From Winogradskyella flava (lineage in GTDB: Bacteria > Bacteroidota > Bacteroidia > Flavobacteriales > Flavobacteriaceae), in assembly GCF_014243395.1 (NCBI RefSeq), contig NZ_JACLCP010000005.1:186001-250000 (forward strand): a stretch of 64,000 nucleotides of DNA. Reading direction: 5' to 3'. The notes under the pieces are model-generated. The model saw only the letters and a list, made by a program, of their open reading frames with translations, had not been told where the DNA came from and did no database searches. Of this stretch, positions 50,485 to 59,617 are shown piece by piece; within the stretch, counting starts at the first letter, position 1, and each line of letters begins with the position of its first letter. Both the position numbers and the translations under genes were made by a program.

Positions 50485-51180
50485 ATGAAAAATAGACTCA
50501 CTAAATATTTGACTGAATTTGCGAGTCTAAAATTAACAAGACCAATTTCAGACAAAATAAGAATCCTAGAAATTATAGCTGTGATACTCACGGGAATAGG
50601 AAAATTTATTTTTATGGATTATCTCAATTGGCGATTACCTTTTGTAATTGTAGCCATAGTGTCTTGGTCTTTTTATGTGTTTTATCGCCATAAAAAGGAT
50701 AACAATGTCCTTAAGGATTGGGGATTTAGATGGGATAATTTTAAACCTGTACTAAGATTAATGTTGCCTTTTGCTTTAGTTGCAATAGGGTTGTTTTTTC
50801 TAATTGGATATATACAGGGCACTATAAATCTAACTTGGCATATAATTCCTTTGCTTATAACGTATCCTATTTGGGGAAGCATTCAGCAGTTTTTGACTAT
50901 TGGTTTGCTGGCCGGAAATTTAAAGGATTTAAAACGAGTGCAATTCAATAAGGGCCTTATAGTTTTTGTGACAGCTATATTCTTTTCCATTGTGCATTAC
51001 CCTTCAATTTGGTTAATGATTGGAACATTCATTTTAGCTCTATTTTATGGGTATATGTATTTAAGAGCTAAGAACATTTATGTGCTAGGTTTATTGCATG
51101 GCTGGCTTGGAGCTTTGTTCTATTATACTGTTGTTAATCAAGATCCTTTTGCGGATGTGTTTTTAAAATTTATAAATTAA
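50485..51180 (+). CDS. CPBP-family-like membrane protein with degenerate protease motif 1
   Basis: 231 residues, about seven helices. The layout fits CPBP/ABI membrane proteases: motif 1 position IWGSIQQFLTIG, motif 2 IFFSIVHYPS with His, and motif 3 VLGLLHGWLGALFYYTV with His. Motif 1 normally begins EExxxR; here it is QQ without the Arg, so proteolysis is doubtful. It is followed 6 bases later by a 65-residue gene and then the hydrolase pair, so it may belong to one operon with them. Confidence 0.75.
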   Translation: MKNRLTKYLTEFASLKLTRPISDKIRILEIIAVILTGIGKFIFMDYLNWRLPFVIVAIVSWSFYVFYRHKKDNNVLKDWGFRWDNFKPVLRLMLPFALVAIGLFFLIGYIQGTINLTWHIIPLLITYPIWGSIQQFLTIGLLAGNLKDLKRVQFNKGLIVFVTAIFFSIVHYPSIWLMIGTFILALFYGYMYLRAKNIYVLGLLHGWLGALFYYTVVNQDPFADVFLKFIN

Positions 51181-51186
51181 TACATT

Positions 51187-51384
51187 ATGAAATCTAAGAT
51201 GTTAAACGAATTACCAGAATTGCTTGAGCATAAGGTAATCTCTGAAGATGTTGCTTCAAATATTAGGCAATACTATCAAACTTATGCTTTGGTAGCTGTT
51301 AAGAATGGTGAAGCAGTTCTAAAAGACGTTTTAATTAATGATAAATCTATCAAGGATTACATTGAAAAAGAGGATACGCAATAA
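51187..51384 (+). CDS. Short protein resembling the N-terminus of DUF2157
   Basis: 65 residues, no signal. MLNELPELLEHKVISEDVAS then NIRQYYQTYA matches the start of DUF2157 membrane proteins, which begin with a helix of the form LxxLxxxGxIsxexaxxIxxYY, but the membrane part is absent. It could be a small soluble protein in its own right or a truncated remnant. Spacing (6 bases after the CPBP gene, 29 before the hydrolase) supports translation within an operon. Confidence 0.6.
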   Translation: MKSKMLNELPELLEHKVISEDVASNIRQYYQTYALVAVKNGEAVLKDVLINDKSIKDYIEKEDTQ

Positions 51385-51413
51385 TTTGTATCTTGTGTAA
51401 ATAACATTAAGTC

Positions 51414-52292
51414 ATGACCTACTGGGTTTCAACCGCTTTATTAATCTTAGGAATTTATATTGCTATTAGCATAGCTTTATATTACCTACAGGATTATATG
51501 TTGTTTAAACCTGAAAAGTTACCAAAGGACTTTCAGTTCGACTATGAAAACCAAGAAACCAAAGAATACAATTTAGAAACAAGAGATGGTGCCGTAATTA
51601 ACGGTCTTCGATTTTTTCCAAAAGGTGAAAGTAAGGGTGTGGTATTATACCTTAAAGGAAACTCTAAAAGTATTAAGGGCTGGGGAAAGTTCGCTGTAGA
51701 TTTTACGCGGCATGGTTATAATGTATTAATGGTCGATTATAGAGGTTTTGGAAAAAGCACAGGCAAGCGTTCTCAAAAAGCAATTAAGCGCGATTTACAG
51801 TTGGTCTATAACAAGATTAAGGAACAGACTACGGAAGATCGGATTATTCTCTATGGTCGTTCATTGGGTTCTGGTTTTGCAGCAAAACTTGCCTCTTTAA
51901 ATAATCCAAGAATGCTCATTCTAGATGCACCGTATTACAGTTTAACTAAAGTCACAGCGCGTTATGCGCCTTTTATGCCATTGTCTCTATTGCTAAAATA
52001 TCCCTTGCCAACTTATAAATGGTTAAAGTATGTAAAATGCCCAATACATATTATCCATGGAACTCACGATAAGTTAATTCCTTATAAAACCAGTGTGAAA
52101 TTAGCGCAGATACAACCCAAGTTAACCAAGTTGCATTCGGTTATAGGTGGAGGTCATAAAAATTTAAATAACTTTGAATCATACCATAACATGTTGGATG
52201 ATATATTAAATAGCCAATCTAAAACCTTAGACCTAGAAACCACAAGTATTAATGTCATTCACTCATCAAAAAAAGCTAAAAAGAAAGCTTAA
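51414..52292 (+). CDS. Membrane-anchored alpha/beta hydrolase (copy 1)
   Basis: 292 residues. N-terminal anchor (ALLILGIYIAISIALYYLQD), then the alpha/beta-hydrolase fold of the BEM46/ABHD13 type: VLYLKGNSKSIKGWGKFAVD, DYRGFGKSTGKRSQKA, nucleophile Ser in YGRSLGSGFAAKLAS, Asp in HIIHGTHDKLIPY and His in GGGHKNLNNF. Esterase or peptidase activity likely; substrate unknown. The 3' end overlaps the start of copy 2 by 41 bases. Confidence 0.88.
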   Translation: MTYWVSTALLILGIYIAISIALYYLQDYMLFKPEKLPKDFQFDYENQETKEYNLETRDGAVINGLRFFPKGESKGVVLYLKGNSKSIKGWGKFAVDFTRHGYNVLMVDYRGFGKSTGKRSQKAIKRDLQLVYNKIKEQTTEDRIILYGRSLGSGFAAKLASLNNPRMLILDAPYYSLTKVTARYAPFMPLSLLLKYPLPTYKWLKYVKCPIHIIHGTHDKLIPYKTSVKLAQIQPKLTKLHSVIGGGHKNLNNFESYHNMLDDILNSQSKTLDLETTSINVIHSSKKAKKKA

Positions 52293-53073
52293 AAAGTTCC
52301 TGTTAGTTCTTTTAGGTTTATACGTTATGATAGGATCTGCACTTTATTTTTTTCAGGAGAAAATACTATTCTTGCCAACCACTTTGGAGCAAGATTATCA
52401 ATATAATTTCAAGCATAATTTTAAAGAACTATATTTAGACACCGAGAAAGATGCCACTATAAATGCACTTCATTTTAAGTCTCAAAACTCTAAAGGTGTA
52501 ATTCTATATTTTCATGGCAATGCAGGTGATTTAAGTCGATGGGGAATAATAGCGGAGTATTTTGTAGAAAAAAACTATGACGTCTTAATCATGGATTATA
52601 GAACCTACGGTAAAAGTACTGGTAAGCTAAGTGAAGATGCGCTTTATAAAGATGCACAGTATTGTTACGACTATCTTTTAAAACACTATTCTGAAGATCA
52701 AATCACATTATACGGTAGGTCTTTAGGTACAGGAATAGCATCTTATTTAGCTTCAAAAAATCAGGCAAAACAACTCATTTTAGAGACACCCTATTACAGT
52801 ATTTTAGATGTGGCAGAACATCGTTTCCCTATGTTTCCTGTAAAACGATTGTTGAAATATCATTTTCCCACGTTTAAGTATTTAACAAAAACTCAATGCC
52901 CAATTACCATTATTCACGGCACGGATGATGGTATTGTACCGTATACTTCTGGAGAGAAGCTTTCTAAATTAGATATTAATAATTTAAGCTTTATTACTGT
53001 AAATGGCGGAGATCATAATAATCTTATAGAATTTCAGGATTATCACAAAACTATCAACTCTAAACTACCTTAG
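52252..53073 (+). CDS. Membrane-anchored alpha/beta hydrolase (copy 2)
   Basis: 273 residues, homologous end to end with copy 1: anchor FLLVLLGLYVMIGSALYFFQ, oxyanion/HGNAG loop ILYFHGNAGDLSRWGIIAEY, nucleophile YGRSLGTGIASYLAS, Asp in IIHGTDDGIVPY, His in NGGDHNNLIEF. This copy keeps the canonical HGN, while copy 1 has KGN. ATG 52252 lies inside copy 1; no closer start exists before the anchor, so overlap is real and implies coupled translation. A tandem duplication. Confidence 0.88.
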   Translation: MSFTHQKKLKRKLKKFLLVLLGLYVMIGSALYFFQEKILFLPTTLEQDYQYNFKHNFKELYLDTEKDATINALHFKSQNSKGVILYFHGNAGDLSRWGIIAEYFVEKNYDVLIMDYRTYGKSTGKLSEDALYKDAQYCYDYLLKHYSEDQITLYGRSLGTGIASYLASKNQAKQLILETPYYSILDVAEHRFPMFPVKRLLKYHFPTFKYLTKTQCPITIIHGTDDGIVPYTSGEKLSKLDINNLSFITVNGGDHNNLIEFQDYHKTINSKLP

Positions 53074-53170
53074 GCTAGGGCTTTACTCAATCAAAAGTTC
53101 ACTTCACTCATTCTGAGTTCTTCACACTAAGTTTTCATAATACTTTTAGTTGAATCAAAAACGAAAGATT

Positions 53171-54487
53171 ATGCAAACAAAGACAAAATTTTTACTAGGA
53201 ATTACTAGCGTAATGGCATTATTTGTTGTTACAGCTTTATCTGTAAACAAAACTTCTGAACGACAATCCTTGGCAGAAGTAGAAATTAAAAATGAAAAAG
53301 GTTGTGTATTTATGACCACCTTTGGAGAACAATCCTCAGAGGGTTATGCCAAGTTTAAACTGAAAAAGAACATTCAGCCAGTCGTGAACGATGGATTGAG
53401 TTGGTTGGCTAAGGCACAATTAGGAAATGGGGGTTATGGTGCAGGAAGTCATAATAATCAAGGTGAGATGAATCCACATGCGGTCAGTGCAGATCCTGCA
53501 ACAACATCCATGGTGGCCATGGCTTTACTGAGAAGCGGTAGTACTTTGAAAAAGGGAGAGTACAAGGAACAACTTCAAAAGGCATTAAACTTCTTATTAG
53601 AACAAGTCGAAAGTGTTTCAAAAGACGACGCTTTTATAACAAAAGAAAAGGGCACACAGATTCAAACAAAATTGGGGCAGAACATCGATGCTGTACTGAC
53701 AGCGCAGTTTTTTTCAAATATTCTAAAAGAGAAGTTGGATAAACCTACTAAAAAACGTGTTGAGAAATGTTTGGATATTTGTGTGGATAAGATTCAAAGG
53801 GCTACCGGAAATGACGGAAGAGTTCAAGGTGCTGGTTGGGCAGGCGTACTACAATCTGGTCTAGCAACGAGTGCATTAGAATCGGCACAGTCTGTAGGTG
53901 CAGAGTTAAATGAAGTTGTGGTAACAGCACAGAAGCAATATCTAAAAGATAATTATGACGAAGATTCGAAATCAGTCAAGACAACAGATGGTGCAGGAAT
54001 CATTTTGTATTCAGTAAGTAACTCGGCAAGAGGTTCTGCAAAGGATGCAAGAAAGGCCAGGGAGCTAATTGAAAAAGCAAAGAAAGAAGGGAAGCTTGAA
54101 GCAAAAGATAAAATAACTGTTGAGAGTTTTAAAAAACTGGGAATTTCTGAAAGTGACGCCATAGGTTATACATCGTCTTATAACGTTTATAATGCTTCAA
54201 AAGTTCAGGCGCAACGTGATGATGTCATGTCTGGATTTGGTAATAATGGGGGCGAGGAGTTCTTGAGTTTTCTGCAAACAGGTGAATCAATGGTTGTAAA
54301 CGATGACAATGATTGGAAAACTTGGTACGATGATGTGTCTGGTCGTTTAATCAAAATACAGAATGAGGATGGTAGCTGGAATGGGCATCATTGTATTACC
54401 AGTCCTGTATTTTGTACAGCGACAAGCCTATTGATTCTTTCCATTGAAAATGACATTGAAAATTTGAAGCAAACAGGTGAGGATTGA
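53171..54487 (+). CDS. Exported protein with prenyltransferase/squalene-oxidase-type repeats
   Basis: 438 residues from ATG 53171 (an upstream TTG at 53150 is rejected). An N-terminal signal or anchor (FLLGITSVMALFVVTALSV), then alpha/alpha-toroid repeats: NDGLSWLAKAQLGNGGYGAG, DPATTSMVAMALLRSGSTL, GWAGVLQSGLATSALESAQ and the C-terminal LIKIQNEDGSWNGHHCITSP, VFCTATSLLILSIEND. QxxdGsW-type repeats are shared by terpene cyclases, alpha-2-macroglobulins and similar folds; no catalytic DxDD is evident. Likely periplasmic, binding or structural. Own terminator at 54508. Confidence 0.75.
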   Translation: MQTKTKFLLGITSVMALFVVTALSVNKTSERQSLAEVEIKNEKGCVFMTTFGEQSSEGYAKFKLKKNIQPVVNDGLSWLAKAQLGNGGYGAGSHNNQGEMNPHAVSADPATTSMVAMALLRSGSTLKKGEYKEQLQKALNFLLEQVESVSKDDAFITKEKGTQIQTKLGQNIDAVLTAQFFSNILKEKLDKPTKKRVEKCLDICVDKIQRATGNDGRVQGAGWAGVLQSGLATSALESAQSVGAELNEVVVTAQKQYLKDNYDEDSKSVKTTDGAGIILYSVSNSARGSAKDARKARELIEKAKKEGKLEAKDKITVESFKKLGISESDAIGYTSSYNVYNASKVQAQRDDVMSGFGNNGGEEFLSFLQTGESMVVNDDNDWKTWYDDVSGRLIKIQNEDGSWNGHHCITSPVFCTATSLLILSIENDIENLKQTGED

Positions 54488-54507
54488 AGTCTATAAATTT
54501 GGAAAAG

Positions 54508-54539
54508 AAAAAGGCTTCAAATTGTTTTGAAGCCTTTTT
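54508..54539. terminator. Bidirectional terminator
   Basis: AAAGGCTTCAAA (54510-54521) pairs perfectly with TTTGAAGCCTTT (54526-54537), loop of 4, with A/T tracts on both sides. It serves the toroid gene and the convergent metalloprotease gene. Confidence 0.92.
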
Positions 54540-54561
54540 GATTATTTTAAAGTTTAGATGA

Positions 54562-57051
54562 CTATTTTTTAGGATCTAAAATATTGTTGACGCGCTCAAT
54601 CGCATCAGCAATATGAATTCTACTCATAGCATCTCCACCGCGAGCATTTCTTAGCTGAGAACGTAATGTTTTTAGCTCTGCTCTTACGACTGCTCTAATA
54701 TCTGATTGACTTGTGTTAACAGCAGTAGATTTAACATAAGGACTACCTCTAAATTTTCTTTGATTTTCAGCAGTCATTAAATATGCTAATCTATCGATGT
54801 GTGCACGTTGTAAGTTACGACGATAGGTGTCTATTTTCTTGCCGTTACGTAATTCGCTCCAGATACCTTGTCTTAAATCTTTCATCATATCCTTTAAAGC
54901 ATAAGCGTTACTGTCATAAGTATGTGCTTCAGTTAGACGCTGCATTTTACCTAAACTAAGAACAGTATTTAAAGCTCTTGCTTGTATAGCACGAATACGA
55001 TCTACTGATCCAGAATACTCAATTCTATCAAAAATATTTTTATCAATTAACCATTCTGGTGTAGAGAACAGGTTTTCTTGCAAGAATACCATAGCTCTTT
55101 TCTGATGGTCTTTAGCTACAGGTGTGTAGACAGCTCCTTCTTGACCGGCAGTTTTGTAATGTTCATAGACACCACCAATATTGTTAGCAACATGACCCAT
55201 GTAGCGATTAAATTGAGATACCACATGCCCATACATTTCTTGTAAATCATCATAGTCCTCGCCAGCTTCTGTTGTCCACTCGATTAAGTTAGGTACGATA
55301 CGCTTTAAGTTCTTAATCCCATAATCACTAGCCAACATAGCATCATCTCCCAAGTCTTCCGTCTGAGAACTTGGGTCATGTACATCGCCTACTTGTTGAT
55401 GACCAAAGCGATACATAGGATCACCTGCGTGCTCTGTAATCCATTGGTTAAGGGTTGCTTTTTCCTCTTCAGAAGTTTTATCTAAAATAGGTTTGTAACC
55501 CCAAGCTATAGCATACTTATCATAGACTCCGATGTCTGGCATCAACGCTACACCTTCATCTCCTGGTTGTGCGACATAGTTAAAACGAGCATAATCCATG
55601 ATTGACGGCGCAGTACCATATTTTTGTGTGAATTCCGCATCTCTTAATTTTTCAACTGGATAAGCGACACTACTTCCCATATTATGAGGTAAACCCAATG
55701 TGTGACCAACTTCGTGTGCAGATACAAAGCGAATTAAACGACCCATAACTTCATCCTTAAATTGAGGACTTTGTGCATCAGGATTAATAGCTGCTGTTTG
55801 TACAAAGAACCATCCACGTAATAAAGACATCACATTATGGTACCAATTAATATCACTTTCTAAAATTTCTCCAGTTCTTGGGTCGCTTACGTGAGGACCA
55901 TTAGCATTTGGAATAGGAGACGCTAAATAACGCACAACAGAATAGCGCACATCTTCTGGCGTCCATTCTGGATCTTCTTCTACAGACGGTGGATCCTTAG
56001 CAATAATGGCATCTTTAAAACCAGCTGCCTCGAAAGCAACTTGCCAATCTTCTATGCCTTGCTTTATGTATTTTCTCCATTTTTTTGGAGTAGCTCTATC
56101 AATGTAGTAAACGATTTGCTTTTTAGGAACTACTAGTTCGCCACGCTTAAATTTTTCGATGTCTTCATCTTTGACTTCAAGTCTCCAGCGGTCTAGATAA
56201 GTTAAGGATTTACTTTTTTGATCCTCTTGTCCATAATCAGTGGTGTTGCTTGTGAACCAGCCAACGCGCTCATCGAAATAACGACGTTTCATTGGGTTCT
56301 CTGGTAACAAAATCATAGAGTTATTAATTTCAATAGAAATACTACCAGTACTCCAATTAGAGGGAGGCGTTCCAGCTGCATAGGTCTTGACATGACGCGC
56401 TTCTATGTTTCTTGGGTAACTCTTAATACTTTCAATAAAAGACTTGTCACTTTCTAGTCTAGTAACCTTGTATGGTCTTCTTCTAAACTGAGGTAGGCCT
56501 AAGGATTTCACATCTTTTTCAAACAAAGGCGAGGCATCAATAACTGTACTTGTAGAGTCTTTACTGTAGGCTTTTATAGGAAATGTAAATAATACAGGCT
56601 CAAAATTAGAGTTCTTAACGGCTTCATTTACAGGTAAAGAATCGGCCGCAGTAACATTATAAGAAACAACTCTTAAGATTACTTTTTTACCTTTCTTTTC
56701 CCAGCGCAGTACTTGCTCATTTTGTTTTCCTCCGCCAAAACCAAGACCACTAGCGGTTTTCGCAATACGCGTCACCATGAGCATTTCTCTATCAAAAAGA
56801 GAGTCAGGTATCTCGTAGTAAAACTTATCATCTAAAGTATGAACTGTGAAAAGTCCTTTATCGCTTTTCGCATCTTTTGTGATGACTTTGTTATAAGGTT
56901 TAGGATCGTTTTTACCAGGTTTTTTCGCTGCTGGTTTTGCCATTGCAGTGGCATCTGTTTTTTTTGATTTACTCGCTTTTTTAGCTGTAGAACACGAAAA
57001 TGCTAAAAAGGCAGAAACTACAAGTAGTAGTTTAATTGATAGTTGCTTCAC
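54562..57051 (-). CDS. Zinc-dependent metalloprotease lipoprotein (DUF5117/DUF5118 type)
   Basis: 829 residues. Lipoprotein signal MKQLSIKLLLVVSAFLAFSC, lipobox AFSC. A Lys/Ala linker precedes a DUF5118-like segment and a DUF5117-like beta-rich region (YYEIPDSLFDREMLMVTRIA). The metzincin-like zinc site is HEVGHTLGLPHNMG with a downstream SIMDYARFNYVAQPGD Met-turn region. A helical C-terminal domain ends at DAIERVNNILDPKK. Large secreted proteases of this type are common in Bacteroidota; substrate unknown. The promoter region contains a palindrome like the paa operator. Confidence 0.93.
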   Translation of the reverse strand: MKQLSIKLLLVVSAFLAFSCSTAKKASKSKKTDATAMAKPAAKKPGKNDPKPYNKVITKDAKSDKGLFTVHTLDDKFYYEIPDSLFDREMLMVTRIAKTASGLGFGGGKQNEQVLRWEKKGKKVILRVVSYNVTAADSLPVNEAVKNSNFEPVLFTFPIKAYSKDSTSTVIDASPLFEKDVKSLGLPQFRRRPYKVTRLESDKSFIESIKSYPRNIEARHVKTYAAGTPPSNWSTGSISIEINNSMILLPENPMKRRYFDERVGWFTSNTTDYGQEDQKSKSLTYLDRWRLEVKDEDIEKFKRGELVVPKKQIVYYIDRATPKKWRKYIKQGIEDWQVAFEAAGFKDAIIAKDPPSVEEDPEWTPEDVRYSVVRYLASPIPNANGPHVSDPRTGEILESDINWYHNVMSLLRGWFFVQTAAINPDAQSPQFKDEVMGRLIRFVSAHEVGHTLGLPHNMGSSVAYPVEKLRDAEFTQKYGTAPSIMDYARFNYVAQPGDEGVALMPDIGVYDKYAIAWGYKPILDKTSEEEKATLNQWITEHAGDPMYRFGHQQVGDVHDPSSQTEDLGDDAMLASDYGIKNLKRIVPNLIEWTTEAGEDYDDLQEMYGHVVSQFNRYMGHVANNIGGVYEHYKTAGQEGAVYTPVAKDHQKRAMVFLQENLFSTPEWLIDKNIFDRIEYSGSVDRIRAIQARALNTVLSLGKMQRLTEAHTYDSNAYALKDMMKDLRQGIWSELRNGKKIDTYRRNLQRAHIDRLAYLMTAENQRKFRGSPYVKSTAVNTSQSDIRAVVRAELKTLRSQLRNARGGDAMSRIHIADAIERVNNILDPKK

Positions 57052-57099
57052 TTTTTGTCGGTTTTAAAAAATTTGCATGAAAATACGCATTCCACAAGG

Positions 57100-57117
57100 A
57101 AACTAACAGTTGTTAGA
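57100..57117. promoter_or_regulatory. Second palindrome resembling the paa operator
   Basis: AAACTAACAGTTGTTAGA differs from the operator at 12129 by one base over the 17-base core AAACTAACA-TTGTTAG region and diverges at the right flank (16 of 20 overall). It lies 49 bases upstream of the metalloprotease ATG, in its likely promoter. Regulation is unproven. Confidence 0.45.
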
Positions 57118-57143
57118 CCGACTTTAGTATTTCTTTAACGCGC

Positions 57144-58397
57144 TTATTCGAGAGAATTTAAGTAGTCTTGAATGAGCTGGACACCTTCAGTATGCAGTAT
57201 TGTGGTTCCGATTATAGGCATGCTTACACCATCAATATTTGTTGTGACTCTTAATTCGATACTTGCACTTTGTTCTGCTATTAAACTTTCTTCTAAGGAA
57301 GTTTCGTAGGCCAAATTTAGGGTGGACTCACCAAAACAGTCACCGCCAGGAATATGACAACTCGCACAATTAATATCTATATAAGCTCGAGCTCTTTCTG
57401 CTAAAGATAAAGATGTGTCTTCCCAATTAGGCAAACGACTTATTCCGCTGCTGTTAGAAACTCCAGTTAATTGCGCATTTGATATAAATTGTTCTAATTG
57501 ATTTGTGCCATTGATGTCAAAATTCATGGTTCTTAGTTTGGGACCAATTGGAGCCAGTCTTCCGTAAGAATTATGACAAGTAAAACAGTCTGTATTTGAT
57601 GGAACCTCATAATCAATGGAATTGGTTTGGCCATTGGTATCTATCCATGTAATAGGCACTGTACTTTCATTTAAGTCTAATGTAGCTTCAGTTTGAGCAG
57701 CATTCCATTTGTAATCACCAGTTTCCCATTCACCATCAATTTTTATGAGCAAACGTGTTTCAATTATGGTTCTTCCTAAAGATAAATCACGCTCATCATT
57801 GTTGTAGTAAAATGTTTTAGCTATAACTGTATTATCCGGAAAAATCGGTAAGCCATCACCATCAAATGCCATAGATGTGCCGTCAGGTAAAGCGATTAAG
57901 CGTTGCTTATGGGCATAATCCGTAAAAAGTTGCGAACTAAGTTCGTACTTAAAGGCTTTTGAGGTGATATTCAGGTCACTTAAATTTCCTGAAAAAAGAT
58001 TTAATTCGGAAAGTGTAGGTCTAAATTCTGCAATTACATCAGGTACTTCGGTTGTAAAATTAAGTACTTCAGAATTGGAACTTACATTATTTGTGGAACA
58101 TTCCACTTGAATATAAACATCATATGTGGTTGCAGGCAACAAACCGACTAGAGTCATGGAAGTTTCAGTTGCCATAATAGATGTTCCTGAACCTATTGAG
58201 AACCCTGAAATACCATATTCGATAATATATGAATTTGCTGCATTAGAATCGCTCCAAGTAATGGTTGCTGAGTTTGTGGTGATGGCATTCGCTTGAATAT
58301 TTGTTGGTGCTAAACAAGCATCAACAGTGTCATCACCGTCATCATTTTTACAGGAAAATAGTACGAGGATGAATACAAAAAATAGATAATTTTTCAT
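57144..58397 (-). CDS. Diheme cytochrome c-like lipoprotein with fibronectin III domain
   Basis: 417 residues. Lipoprotein signal MKNYLFFVFILVLFSC. An Fn3 domain at about 30-115 (ATITWSDSNAANSYIIEYGI, LVGLLPATTYDVYIQVECST) is followed by a domain carrying two CxxCH haem sites: NTDCFTCHNSYGRLAPIGPK at about 268 and DINCASCHIPGGDCFG at about 345. This order, and PTLSELNLFSGNLSDLN, fit the SO2930-type diheme cytochrome group. Outer-membrane or surface-anchored redox protein; partner unknown. The spacer 57052-57143 holds the palindrome. Confidence 0.85.
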   Translation of the reverse strand: MKNYLFFVFILVLFSCKNDDGDDTVDACLAPTNIQANAITTNSATITWSDSNAANSYIIEYGISGFSIGSGTSIMATETSMTLVGLLPATTYDVYIQVECSTNNVSSNSEVLNFTTEVPDVIAEFRPTLSELNLFSGNLSDLNITSKAFKYELSSQLFTDYAHKQRLIALPDGTSMAFDGDGLPIFPDNTVIAKTFYYNNDERDLSLGRTIIETRLLIKIDGEWETGDYKWNAAQTEATLDLNESTVPITWIDTNGQTNSIDYEVPSNTDCFTCHNSYGRLAPIGPKLRTMNFDINGTNQLEQFISNAQLTGVSNSSGISRLPNWEDTSLSLAERARAYIDINCASCHIPGGDCFGESTLNLAYETSLEESLIAEQSASIELRVTTNIDGVSMPIIGTTILHTEGVQLIQDYLNSLE

Positions 58398-58492
58398 TTT
58401 GGTTAGTAAATTTTTCTTTAATAGCCTTGTGAAAATACTAAAAATGAATGAAATAGTAGATTTTATCTTTAAAGACTTTATATGGGCTTTAG

Positions 58493-59611
58493 TTATTGCT
58501 TTTTGTGCTGTTCGATATAATTTGAATAATCATTAAAATCTTTCAAATCGATATTATAACTTTTATTATTATAACCTTTATCCCTCCTAGATTGGATTTT
58601 GTTTAGGTTTTCTAATTCTTGAATGTACTCTAAGTCTAGTTTTATTTTTAGTTCATTGTAAATTTTAAAAATACTATTTAGAGGATCAAGAGTTAGATTT
58701 TTAAAGTTTAAAGATATAATCAAGTCTTTATGAGTCTTTAATAGGTTTATCTGTTTTTTACTTTCAGTGATGCGCTTCTCGATGCATGCTCTAAACCAAT
58801 TATTAATGTTTATTGGGTTTAATCCAATTTTAGAGTATGTTGATTGAATTGATAATTCTAAGTAGGAATCTAAGAATTCTTTGGGTTCTCTAGCGAGGAA
58901 TATAATGGTAACATCAGTATTCTTTGAAATAAAATATTTCACAAAATCTGTAGCGTCATTTTCTTTTAAAATAAATGTAACGTTTTCTTCACAGCTGTTA
59001 ATTATTTTCCATTTGTTTAATATTTGTTTATGAATTTTGATGATTTTATTTTTCTTTATTTGGTCGAATCTCTCCCAATCGTCTATTAGGGGCAAGATTT
59101 CTGGAATGGGTATTCTTCGAAATATGAAAAAATGTGACCAGAATTTTTCTTCAAGGAAGATACCGTCCTCTTCAACATCACCTAAAACATGAGAATGCAT
59201 TTTATTTGCTATTGAACCTCTTTTCTGAGACCAATAAGGAATGGAATTAAAATACTCTAACAAATTTGTCTTTTTTAATAGTTTATACAAGAATATGGAT
59301 GGGAATCTCCAGAAAAAATGAGGAACACCAGTAAAATTCGACTTGTCTTTACAAAGTTGTCTTTGTAAAAAAGTTGTTCCAGATCTTGGTTGTCCTAAAA
59401 TAATAGCAATTCTTTTTATGTTTATTAATTTATATTCTGGATAGAACACTGAATCGATTAGCCATAATAAACTGGAAACGGTATTCGTTATGAAATTAGA
59501 GACTATCCAGAGAAAAATCCTAAGACGAGCTTTACGGGTTTTTATTAAGGATTTTTTTTTTATGATGATTATTAAAACCGAAATTGAGTGTCTGATTTGA
59601 AGAAATATCAT
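58493..59611 (-). CDS. Sulfotransferase family protein
   Basis: 372 residues. The 5'-phosphosulfate loop AIILGQPRSGTTFLQRQLCK is at about 70-90 and the 3'-phosphate region is IIFLAREPKEFLDSYLELS at about 235-255, together forming the PAPS-binding pair. The N-terminus is basic and hydrophobic (SVLIIIIKKKSLIKTRKARL) and may tether it to the membrane; a second hydrophobic stretch is WIVSNFITNTVSSLLWLID. It would transfer sulfate from PAPS to an alcohol, lipid or glycan acceptor. Very Lys/Ile/Asn-rich, AT-rich codons. Last gene of a three-gene operon, 6 bases after the TauE-like gene. Confidence 0.85.
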   Translation of the reverse strand: MIFLQIRHSISVLIIIIKKKSLIKTRKARLRIFLWIVSNFITNTVSSLLWLIDSVFYPEYKLINIKRIAIILGQPRSGTTFLQRQLCKDKSNFTGVPHFFWRFPSIFLYKLLKKTNLLEYFNSIPYWSQKRGSIANKMHSHVLGDVEEDGIFLEEKFWSHFFIFRRIPIPEILPLIDDWERFDQIKKNKIIKIHKQILNKWKIINSCEENVTFILKENDATDFVKYFISKNTDVTIIFLAREPKEFLDSYLELSIQSTYSKIGLNPININNWFRACIEKRITESKKQINLLKTHKDLIISLNFKNLTLDPLNSIFKIYNELKIKLDLEYIQELENLNKIQSRRDKGYNNKSYNIDLKDFNDYSNYIEQHKKQ

Positions 59612-59617
59612 TAAATA

